A stretch of DNA of 25,944 nucleotides from assembly GCA_049602155.1 (NCBI GenBank), contig JBMYRH010000047.1:1-25944 (forward strand), written 5' to 3'. The translations under genes and the position numbers were made by a program. The notes beneath the pieces are model-generated. The model saw nothing but the letters and a program-made list of their open reading frames with translations. It ran no database searches and was not told the DNA's origin. Below are positions 15,335 to 23,600 of the stretch, piece by piece. Origin of the DNA: JBMYRH01 sp049602155. Lineage in GTDB: Bacteria > Myxococcota_A > UBA9042 > PHBI01 > JBMYRH01. How positions within the stretch are numbered: position 1 is the first letter of the stretch; each line of letters starts with the position of its first letter.

Positions 15335-16033
15335 ATGCTCATCCGGCTCATGACTATCCTTATCGCCACCACCCTCACCTGCCTCGGTTGCACCAACACC
15401 GGAGGCGACGCGCGCCCCAGCGGTAAGCCAGGTGAAGCGCCCGTCGTCGCCGCAGCGCCTGCTGCCGGTGCTGCAGCCGCACCCGCCAAACCGGCTGGAA
15501 ACCTTAAAGGTGCTGACAGCCTGAGTGACGCCCGCATCGTCGAGCTCGGCGAGCGTATCTACAACACGCAGGGCGGTAACACCTGCAACGATTGCCACGG
15601 AATGACTGGCAATAATGGTCGCCTCAAGCAAGCTGCTGACCTCACCAAGCCGAGCACCTGGAAGGGCTACAAAGCTGTTGGAGGAGACCTGGCCAAGCTT
15701 GAAGAGCGCATCGTCTTCCTGATCGAGAACGGCGCCGGTGTCTGGAATGAGAAGAACCCAGACCACCCTCTCGACGTACAGATGATGGGTGTCACTCAAG
15801 GTGCGACCAAGACCACCCTGCGTAAGATGCGCAAAGAGTTGAAGAAGGTCGACGGCGTGGACATCCCCAAGAAAATCGCGAACAACTTCGGTGCGAAGGC
15901 CGTGTATGCCTACGTCATGAAGAAGATGTCGGTCGAGGGCGGTGGGGCTGCACCCGCCAAGGCAGCGGCTCCCGCTGCGGCTCCCGCTGCGGCTCCCGCT
16001 GCGGCTCCCGCTGCGGCTCCCGCAGGAAAGTAG
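15335..16033 (+). CDS. Monohaem c-type cytochrome lipoprotein
   Basis: A 232-residue exported electron-transfer protein. The signal MLIRLMTILIATTLTCLGC ends in a lipobox (lipidated Cys19). An Ala/Pro-rich spacer follows, then a cytochrome c domain with one haem motif, CNDCH at residues 84-88. Two nearby candidates for the distal Met ligand are MMGVTQG and VMKKMS. The protein ends in an Ala-Pro-rich tail. ATG 15335 is chosen because GGAG (15324-15327) lies seven bases upstream and the signal peptide then begins correctly; ATG 15329 and 15308 are in frame but less suitable. A small hairpin (GGTGGT-TACAG-ACCACC, 15279-15295) lies in the upstream gap. The acceptor and donor are unknown. Confidence 0.88.
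   Translation: MLIRLMTILIATTLTCLGCTNTGGDARPSGKPGEAPVVAAAPAAGAAAAPAKPAGNLKGADSLSDARIVELGERIYNTQGGNTCNDCHGMTGNNGRLKQAADLTKPSTWKGYKAVGGDLAKLEERIVFLIENGAGVWNEKNPDHPLDVQMMGVTQGATKTTLRKMRKELKKVDGVDIPKKIANNFGAKAVYAYVMKKMSVEGGGAAPAKAAAPAAAPAAAPAAAPAAAPAGK
15965..16023 (+). repeat. 12-base tandem repeat encoding an Ala-Pro tail
   Basis: GCGGCTCCCGCT occurs four times in succession and almost a fifth time (last base differs). It encodes Ala-Ala-Pro-Ala units at the C-terminus of the cytochrome lipoprotein, just before GK and the stop. The identical DNA units imply recent expansion. Confidence 0.9.
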
Positions 16034-16050
16034 CGCGCAAAAGACCGGAC

Positions 16051-17838
16051 CTAGTGTCCGTCTACTCTCATCTGAAAGAGAAAGTACGGGGGCAAACAAG
16101 CCCCCGTACTGCTTTCTACACGCGCACAAAGGTAGTCGTCCCTGCACGGCGTCTCCGGGTCGCAGCGCCTTAGCCCGGCTGGGCGGGTCTCCTCAGCGAG
16201 ACAGCGGGTGAACGGTTCGCCCCGCGCAATGCACTGATTAAAGGGCGTCAACAGCGCGATGGCGCCGCAGATCGAATCAGGAGCGTCACCGCCGCACACA
16301 TCCGCGCACATCCCGCCCGGGAACCCCACCGAGGTCCGCTCACATTGAAGGCCGTTGGCGCAGGGACGAGTGGCCCCTAGCGTCAGCCTGTCAGACGCGC
16401 CCCGACGCTTCGTCCTCAGGCGCCCCGGCTCGCAAGGCTCCCCCACACGTCCGAGCCCCGCGTTCACGCATACCCCGACATCGGGGTCGTCTACATGCCC
16501 GCAACTGAGCCCCGTCCCACAGGTCCACGCCTGAAAAGCCGACCCGGGGAGCCCGCAGCGCGCCCCCATTCCGTCATACGCCCCTCGCTCGGCGTCCCCC
16601 CGTGCTGGCTCAGGTCTGCCTAGCTCCGCGTCGCCCGTGATGCCAAGCGCGCGACCTAAACGTACCGCTTCAAGGTAGGCCAGGCGGCGGGGCTGGTCCT
16701 CGATAAAGTGTGGCGAACGCCCGACTGCGAGCGCATCAAGTGTCTGTTCGTCAGGATCTTCTCCGGGAAGATGAAACCCCGCGAGGCTGCGACTCTGATG
16801 ACAGCCCACGCAGGTCCGCCCATCGAGACGTCGCAAAGTCCGAGCTCCCTCGTGCTCGCCGCCCTCTCGCTGCCCCGAGTCCGGGGCCAAGTCAGACGCC
16901 TCGAAGAGCTGAGCGAACGGTCGGTTTGCGAGCCGCGCGAGTCCCCGTGGGGTTACGCTCACCGCCTTTGTCGCGAGGAAGCGCTCCGGGAGCAACCACG
17001 TACCGCGGGCGATCCCATCTCGGTGCATCGGGTCGCGAAGCCACGCGAGGAGCTCGGCCTTCAACTTGGGTCGTGCCTTCAGGCGAGCCACATCCGGGGT
17101 GTTCTCGAGGGGCGCGACGACCAACCTGCGCCCACTCGGATGAAAGACGCGCATCACGTACTCCGCGTGCCCCCCGAGCGAAGGGTGAACGGTGGAGGGC
17201 CACCGGACGCTCTGCAGATTCACCTCGACGCTCTTCAAAGAGGCGCGCTCAAGCCGTGCCTTTGAGAGTGGACCGTCCGCTGACCGCAGACGCGCTAACG
17301 ACGCCTCGCTAGAGGGGTGACCGGCCCAACGCTCCACCACCGCATCGCAGGTCTCCCCCTGCTGCCAGTAAACAAGGTTCACCGTCATCGGTAATCGAGA
17401 GGAGAGCCCATCCGCCCGGGTGTAGGCCAAGCGATAGACGAGCCGCGTCTCTCCACAACGCCCTGCTGCGAAGGGCTGACGGTCCAGACGGTTGATCACC
17501 CCGACCAGCTGGAAGCGGTGCGCCTTTGAGGTGAGCCAACGGACATCGAAGAGCCGATGCGCGAAGCGCGTACCCACACCAGCCTTGGGATCACGACGCG
17601 CAATTCGCTTCAAATCACCGGTCAGGGCAGACACGACCGCCTCGAACCCAAAGCCCGAAACAACCTCTGCGTTGTTGGCCCCTGGTTGCCCGGTCAAGAC
17701 CTCTGCAAAGGAGAGCCCCTCAGCCTCAAGCTGTGTTAACGCGGTGGGCTCGTGGATCGACAGCATCGCGGCCCCAGCCGTCGCAGTCCCGAACGACACA
17801 AGGACAACGAGGAGGCCACTGATGCCCCCCCACTTCAT
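16051..17838 (-). CDS. Large secreted protein with one c-type haem motif, family not recognised
   Basis: I do not recognise a named family. The 595-residue product has a signal peptide (MKWGGISGLLVVLVSFGTATAGA). Residues about 30-330 are a mixed domain with features such as FQLVGVINRLDRQPF and HAEYVMRVFHPSGRRLVVAPLENTPD. Haem motif CVGCH at 343-347 (TCVGCHQSRSLAGFHLPG) is typical of a c-type cytochrome, with His356 in AGFHLPG or a Met as possible second ligand. From about 420 it becomes rich in Cys (at least 20), suggesting disulphide-linked small modules, and it ends ACLPPYFLFQMRVDGH. The gene follows the dehydratase gene by 28 bases, so they may share a transcript. Its final codons overlap the hairpin at 16083-16110. 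Confidence 0.75.
   Translation of the reverse strand: MKWGGISGLLVVLVSFGTATAGAAMLSIHEPTALTQLEAEGLSFAEVLTGQPGANNAEVVSGFGFEAVVSALTGDLKRIARRDPKAGVGTRFAHRLFDVRWLTSKAHRFQLVGVINRLDRQPFAAGRCGETRLVYRLAYTRADGLSSRLPMTVNLVYWQQGETCDAVVERWAGHPSSEASLARLRSADGPLSKARLERASLKSVEVNLQSVRWPSTVHPSLGGHAEYVMRVFHPSGRRLVVAPLENTPDVARLKARPKLKAELLAWLRDPMHRDGIARGTWLLPERFLATKAVSVTPRGLARLANRPFAQLFEASDLAPDSGQREGGEHEGARTLRRLDGRTCVGCHQSRSLAGFHLPGEDPDEQTLDALAVGRSPHFIEDQPRRLAYLEAVRLGRALGITGDAELGRPEPARGDAERGAYDGMGARCGLPGSAFQAWTCGTGLSCGHVDDPDVGVCVNAGLGRVGEPCEPGRLRTKRRGASDRLTLGATRPCANGLQCERTSVGFPGGMCADVCGGDAPDSICGAIALLTPFNQCIARGEPFTRCLAEETRPAGLRRCDPETPCRDDYLCARVESSTGACLPPYFLFQMRVDGH
16083..16110. terminator. Strong hairpin shared by convergent genes, inside coding sequence
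   Basis: AGTACGGGGGC (16083-16093) and GCCCCCGTACT (16100-16110) form a perfect 11-pair stem with loop AAACAA. It lies 50 bases after the plus-strand cytochrome stop and within the last 20 codons of the minus-strand gene. On the plus strand the sequence that follows is GCTTTC, so the T tract is weak. It probably ends plus-strand transcription. Confidence 0.65.
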
Positions 17839-17866
17839 GCACTGCCAACCTGCGCCTGTCCGCCCT

Positions 17867-18826
17867 TCAGGACCACGGTAGTTTACCCAAATCGACGTTG
17901 CCTCCGGTGATCACGACCCCGACCCGACCGAGACCCTCGTGACGGGCAAACCGCTCCGACCAAGCCACCGCGACGGCGGTCGCACAGCTGGGCTCGATGA
18001 TGATCTTCATCCGCTCCCAAATGAAACGCATGGCGTCGACTATCTCATCCTCGTCCACGGTCACGATCTCCTCGACGAGGTCGCGGACAATCGGCCAAGT
18101 CAGATCTCCCAGGCTGGTCAGGAGACCATCTGCGATCGTGTTCGGCCCCGTCTGCGGGATCAGCTCTCCTGCAGCTTTCGAGCGCGCAGCGTCGTCCGCC
18201 CCCAGCGGCTCGGCACCAAACACACGCACATGAGGTGCCAGCTCGTGCAGCGCGAGCGCGATCCCGCCGATAAGCCCCCCTCCTCCAACGGGGACAATGA
18301 CTGCGTCAAGGTCGGCGACCTGCTCCATCAACTCTAGTGCGACCGTCCCCTGACCGGCGATCACCTCAGCCTGATTATAGGGATGCAAGAACGTCGCCCC
18401 CGTCTCCGCCTGGACCGCATCTGCGGTGCGCTGACGGTCAGGCAGGGTAGCCGGACATTGAATGACGCGCGCGCCGTACCCCAAGACCGCCCGCCGCTTC
18501 ACCTCGGGGGCGTTCTCAGGCATCACGATGTGCGCCGGGATCCCGCGAACCCGCGCAGACAAAGCGACCGCTTGAGCGAAGTTGCCACTGCTGTGCGTCA
18601 CAACGCCGCAACGCGCTGCATCGTCATCGAGCAGCATCACCGCGTTGAGCGCTCCCCGCATCTTGAAGGCGCCGATCTTCTGAAAGTTCTCGCACTTCAG
18701 AAAGAGCGAGCGGTTGGCGCGCGCGTCCAGCGCGGAGCTGGTCAAAACAGGAGTGCGGTGAACGCCCCCCGCGATGCGAACCGCGGCGGCTTGAATGGCT
18801 TGTAAGTTTGCTGCGTAGGTCGTCAT
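17867..18826 (-). CDS. PLP-dependent threonine/serine dehydratase or serine racemase-like enzyme
   Basis: A 319-residue fold-type II PLP enzyme of the threonine dehydratase group, which removes ammonia from hydroxy-amino acids or racemises serine. Visible motifs are FLKCENFQKIGAFKMRGA at about 45-62 (Schiff-base Lys in AFK), SSGNFAQAVALSA, and the phosphate-binding VPVGGGGLIGGIA. In most members the second motif reads SSGNH; Phe here is unusual. There is no ACT domain, so it is not the biosynthetic, isoleucine-inhibited form. The open frame continues back to 18955, but ATG 18826 (MTTYAANLQ) is chosen because it gives the normal length and keeps the divergent cytochrome gene free. No amino-acid pathway genes lie nearby. 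Confidence 0.9.
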   Translation of the reverse strand: MTTYAANLQAIQAAAVRIAGGVHRTPVLTSSALDARANRSLFLKCENFQKIGAFKMRGALNAVMLLDDDAARCGVVTHSSGNFAQAVALSARVRGIPAHIVMPENAPEVKRRAVLGYGARVIQCPATLPDRQRTADAVQAETGATFLHPYNQAEVIAGQGTVALELMEQVADLDAVIVPVGGGGLIGGIALALHELAPHVRVFGAEPLGADDAARSKAAGELIPQTGPNTIADGLLTSLGDLTWPIVRDLVEEIVTVDEDEIVDAMRFIWERMKIIIEPSCATAVAVAWSERFARHEGLGRVGVVITGGNVDLGKLPWS

Positions 18827-18907
18827 AAGGGCCAGCATACTCGGCGTCAGCGCTCTCGAACACTGCGAAGCTTGAACTTGTGACAGCCGCTTCAGTAACG
18901 TCTCGGT

Positions 18908-20371
18908 GTGAACATCGCACGACGCCAGCCCTGCAAGACCGAACTCGAGGCGCACCCTGTTCCGCGCTCAAGGTCGCCGAGGGCTCCCCTGAATCAACCG
19001 ATGTTGATGGCGGTGGCCTTTGCGGGGTGTCTCGTCGCGGGAGCCGCATGCAGCGACGAGTTGGTCACTGAGGTCCCTGCGGGCCTCAGCCAAGAGCAGC
19101 TCATGGATCCCGAGAGCTGCCGCGGGTGCCACGCCACGCACTACGACGAATGGTCCGGCAGCATGCACGCCTACGCGTCTCTCGATCCGGTCTTCCTCGC
19201 GATGAACGCCCGTGGCCAACGTGAGACAGGCGGCGAACTCGGTGATTTCTGTGTCCAATGCCATGCCCCGATGGCGCACCGTTTGGGGCTCACGACCGAC
19301 GGCCTCAACCTGGACGAGGTCCCAGCCTACGCTCAAGGAGTGACCTGCTACTTTTGCCACACCGTGGCGTCCGTCGATGGCGCACACAATAACCCCCTCA
19401 CGCTGTCTGGAGACGGCGTCATGCTCGGCGGCCATCTGGACCCTATCCCCAACACGGCCCATGCATCCTCCTACTCACCGCATTTGGACAGGGATCGCCC
19501 GGAGTCCGCTGCGCTATGTGGCTCTTGCCATGACATCGTCACCCAACGGGGTGTCCACCTTGAGCGCACCTACTCGGAGTGGCAAGCGTCTCTGTTCAGC
19601 CATGAAGTCGCGAACCAGCAACAGACCTGCGGTAGCTGTCATATGCCGGGGCGAGATGACGTCGCGGCCAGCTACCCCGATGCACCGCTTCGACGGGTCC
19701 ATGGTCATCAGATGGTAGGCGTCGACGTGGCCCTGACCCCGTTCCCGATGAAGAGTGCGCAACTGAGCGCGATTCAGGGCGCACTTAACACCACCGTGTT
19801 GGCAGAGATGTGCGTCGCCAGCCTGGATGGCACGAACCGCATCACCATCACCCTGGAGAACATGGCCGCTGGACATGGCTGGCCGAGCGGTTCGGCACCG
19901 GACCGCAGAGGCTGGGTCGAGGTTGTCGCGCGCGACGGGGACGACTCCGTGCTCTTCTCAAGTGGCGTCGTCGAGGATGGGCAGCCCGTCGACTCATTGG
20001 AAGACCCGTCGCTGTGGCAGCTTCGAGACTTCACGTACGATGAGGATGGTGAGCCCGCTCAGTTCTTCTGGGAGGTCGCGAGCTATGTGAGCACCACACT
20101 GCCTGCACCGACCGCCCTCAGCATCCTCGATCCCGCGTATACCGATCCCCATCGGACGCAGGTCTACGAATTCGAAGGGCCGGCCCCCGACACGGTAACG
20201 ATGCAAGTGAACCTGCGCCCCATCGGGTTAGAGATCCTGGAGGATCTGGTCCAATCGGGTGATCTCGCGCCAGAAATCGCTGCCTCGATGCCCACCTTCA
20301 CGCTAGGGATCACGCAGATGACCTGGCGGGCCAGCGAAGGCAAGCCGTGCATCCCAGAGCCACCCAACTAG
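18908..20371 (+). CDS. Pentahaem c-type cytochrome lipoprotein
   Basis: The protein carries five CxxCH haem-binding motifs: CRGCH at 71-75, CVQCH, CYFCH, and two CGSCH, all in the first 260 residues. The pattern ESCRGCHATHYDEWSGSMHA...FCVQCHAPM...GVTCYFCH resembles the cytochrome c554 and related multihaem families. The C-terminal 220 residues lack haem motifs and look like a beta-rich domain. The signal sequence AVAFAGCLVAGAAC, with a lipobox and likely lipidated Cys48, means the start could be GTG 18908 or ATG 19001; neither has a clear ribosome site, and I list the longer form because its arginine residues supply the positive n-region. It is divergent from the dehydratase gene. Likely periplasmic or outer-membrane electron transfer; the partner is unknown. 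Confidence 0.87.
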   Translation: MNIARRQPCKTELEAHPVPRSRSPRAPLNQPMLMAVAFAGCLVAGAACSDELVTEVPAGLSQEQLMDPESCRGCHATHYDEWSGSMHAYASLDPVFLAMNARGQRETGGELGDFCVQCHAPMAHRLGLTTDGLNLDEVPAYAQGVTCYFCHTVASVDGAHNNPLTLSGDGVMLGGHLDPIPNTAHASSYSPHLDRDRPESAALCGSCHDIVTQRGVHLERTYSEWQASLFSHEVANQQQTCGSCHMPGRDDVAASYPDAPLRRVHGHQMVGVDVALTPFPMKSAQLSAIQGALNTTVLAEMCVASLDGTNRITITLENMAAGHGWPSGSAPDRRGWVEVVARDGDDSVLFSSGVVEDGQPVDSLEDPSLWQLRDFTYDEDGEPAQFFWEVASYVSTTLPAPTALSILDPAYTDPHRTQVYEFEGPAPDTVTMQVNLRPIGLEILEDLVQSGDLAPEIAASMPTFTLGITQMTWRASEGKPCIPEPPN

Positions 20372-20656
20372 CTGCGCCTGCAGCAGCGGTCGCGTACGTA
20401 CGCCTCAACCGTCAGTCAAACTAGGCCCTGAGCGTTCATGCCCGCCCCCATGGTGGATCGCCTATTGTTGGCTGTGAAACCGAACGCATGACGACTGACG
20501 CCGTGCAACTATCCCCATCAATCCAGACAGTTAGCCCCCACCACTGCAGCGTCGACACGTCCCGTCCTCCAGCACCGGAGCCCTACAATCGAACACGACG
20601 CCAACAAACGCACGCAAACTTGTGTATGATTCGAGACCGTACGTAGGGAGGGGGCA
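20372..20656. other. 285-base intergenic region
   Basis: No gene is visible. It holds a 12-base palindrome GCGTACGTACGC (20392-20403) and a TATGAT box (20625-20630) 26 bases before the start of the next gene, with no convincing -35 element. Confidence 0.5.
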
Positions 20657-23600
20657 ATGCGGGCTTTTTGGCATCTCTTGGTCTGCGTCACAATCGCGCT
20701 AACCGTTTTTGGCTGCTCGGGCACCACGCCCGGAGATGTCATATCGGACGTGGGGGTGGTGACGGAGACTGTGACGGCCGGGAATGACGACCAGGGACAA
20801 TCGGTAACGCAAGATGTCGCGAACTGGTCGAATGAACCAAGCGACGTCAGCAGCAACACCGAGACCTCAATCGCTCCCGGACAGTTCGGCTCGCCTTGTA
20901 GCGAAAACGGCGACTGCTTCAGCGGCTGGTGCGTCGAAGGCGACGACGGCTACGTCTGTACAAAGACGTGTCAGGAGGACTGCCCCGACGGCTGGGAATG
21001 TAAGTCCATCCTCTCCAGCTCAACCGACGTCGTGTTCCTCTGCGTGCCGATGCTGGAGAGCTACTGTGCGCCCTGCACCGCCGATCTACAGTGCAATGGT
21101 GGTTCATGTCGATTCATGCCAGACGGCTCAGAGCACTGCACGTACGCCTGCGACGAGGAGAACCCATGTCCAAGTGGCTTCAGCTGTGACGACGCGACCG
21201 ATGAGGGGGAAGAGGGAACATGGTGTGTCCCTGTCACAGGGACGTGCACCTGCTTCGCGGGCGCCGGTACCGCTGGGAGCCAACGCTCATGCAACGCGAC
21301 CAACGAACTCGGGAGCTGCTTCGGCTTCGAGATCTGCGATCCTGAACTCGGCTGGGTCGGATGTGACGCAAACGAACCGGTCGTCGAAGACTGTGATGGG
21401 CTCGACAATGACTGCGATGGGCTCGTCGACGAGTCTTTGGTCACCGATGTCCCCTGCGAGAACACGGTCGAGGGGATCGGGACCTGCGACGGCTCGTTAA
21501 CCTGTCAGGGCCCCAACGGGTGGCTCTGCCAAGGTCCGGTGCCGAGCACCGAGACTTGCAACTACTCGGATGATGACTGTGATGGCGTCGTCGACGAGAC
21601 CTTCGTGGACGACGCAGGCGCCTACACACTCATTGAGCATTGTGGCAGCTGCGACAACGCGTGCACCGACAAGTTTGACGGCGGCGTAGGCACCTGCGCA
21701 GGGACCCCCGAGGCTCCTCAGTGCGTCGTCGAGAGCTGTGACGCGGGTCTCGTCAAGATCAGCGACTTTCAGTGTGGTGTGATCCCCGCCAGCCCCTGCC
21801 AGCCTTGCCTAGATGACGCCGATTGTTTCGGAGGGACATGCGTCGAAACTGAGGGCCAAGGCGCCTGCGCCCTGCCCTGTGGGCTCGCCGACTCGGAGGA
21901 TGGCTGTGCCCTGGGTTACAGCTGTGAATCGATCGAAGTCGACCTTGAGATCGTCGAGCGCTGCCTGCCGGTGAATGGAACCTGCTCCTGTGGGCCCGCC
22001 AATGACGGAGAGGTTCGCTCCTGCTCAAACGCCAACGAGTACGGGATCTGCTTTGGGACCGAGACCTGTGACGCCGCCGAGGGCTGGCTCGGCTGCACCG
22101 CCGGGGCCCCCCTCAACGAAGTCTGTGACGGCGCCGACAACGACTGCGATGGCACCATAGACGACGGCTTAGCCGGTGGAGAGCCCTGCGAGAACACCGC
22201 CGACGGGATCGGCAGCTGTGCGGGGGTCCAAGTGTGCAACGGTACGGAAGGTTGGTCCTGCGTGGGCCCTGCCCCATCCCTCGAGCTCTGTGACTTTCAG
22301 GACAATGACTGCGACGGGAGCATCGATGAAGACTTCACGGCCCCAGACGGGAGCTGGACCCTCGACATCCACTGCGGCACCTGCGGCAACGACTGCAGCG
22401 ATAAGATTCTTAACGGAACAGGCGCCTGCGGCGGCACCAGCGATGCGCCAGCGTGTGTCGTCGACGCCTGTGACGCAGGCTACGTCGCGATCAGCCCATT
22501 CCAGTGTGCACTCCCCCCCGATGTCTCGTGTCAACCATGCATCGATGACAGCGATTGCTTTGACGGCACCTGCACGGAACTCGACGGTCAACTCGTGTGC
22601 GCCGGACCTTGCCAGCTCATCGGAGCGACGTGCCCGGTGGGTTACGAGTGTCAGAATATCGGCGACGATGACGCGCCCCTAGACCGCTGCCTCCCCGTGA
22701 CAGGCTCCTGCCAGTGCGGTGACCTTACTGCCGGACAGACGCGAACCTGCGCTAACGAAAACGACCATGGCATGTGCTTCGGCTTCGAGACCTGTGAGCC
22801 CCTCGTCGGCTGGGATGGCTGCACAGCGTCCATCCCAGACGCCGAGACTTGTAACGGTCTCGACGACGACTGCAATGGCCTCGTGGATGACAACGTCAGC
22901 CCGCCCCTCATGCCGTGCGTCCAAGAGAACGACTTCGGCACATGCAGTGGCAGTTGGAGCTGCAGCGTCCCGGAGGCGGGGGTAGAGACGCAGTGGTGGT
23001 GCTCGGCTGCAGATCCCGGTGAGGACGTCTGCGACCTCGTCGACAACGACTGTGACGGCGTCGTCGATGGCCCCTTCAAAGACGCGGCGACGGGCGCGTA
23101 CCTGCACGACGATCATTGCGGTGCGTGCGGCGTCAGCTGCGCCAACGCGATCCCCAACGCCACGGCGACCTGCACCATGTCCGATGCCGGCCCACGCTGT
23201 GAAATCGACACGTGCGATTCCGGCTACTACCCCATCGGACCCTTGGCATGTTTGGTGGCCACCGAGGCGCTCTGCATGCCTTGCCAGTCCGATGCGAACT
23301 GCCCCACCCCGGGCGACAGATGTATGCAACTGGATAACACCACCGTGTGTGGGCGTGACTGCAGCGAAGGCAACCTCCACGGCACCCCCGCTGGTGCGTG
23401 TCCAGATGGCTTCTCCTGTAACGCCCTTGAGGACGGCTCCAGCCAATGCCAACCCAACAGCTTATCCTGCAGTTGCCTGTCCGAGCAGGCCGGCGACACC
23501 CGCACGTGTGTCGCCGCTAATGAGGTCGGCTCATGCTTCGGCGAGGAGAGCTGCGATCCCACCCAGGGCTGGGTAAACTGCAGCGCTACGATCCCGATGA

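Noticed and set aside
18224..18248. GG-N10-GC sigma-54-like match on the minus strand
   Set aside because: It lies inside the dehydratase coding region and matches only in part.
18827..18955. 43-codon N-terminal extension of the dehydratase
   Set aside because: Not typical of the family, and it overlaps the divergent cytochrome gene.
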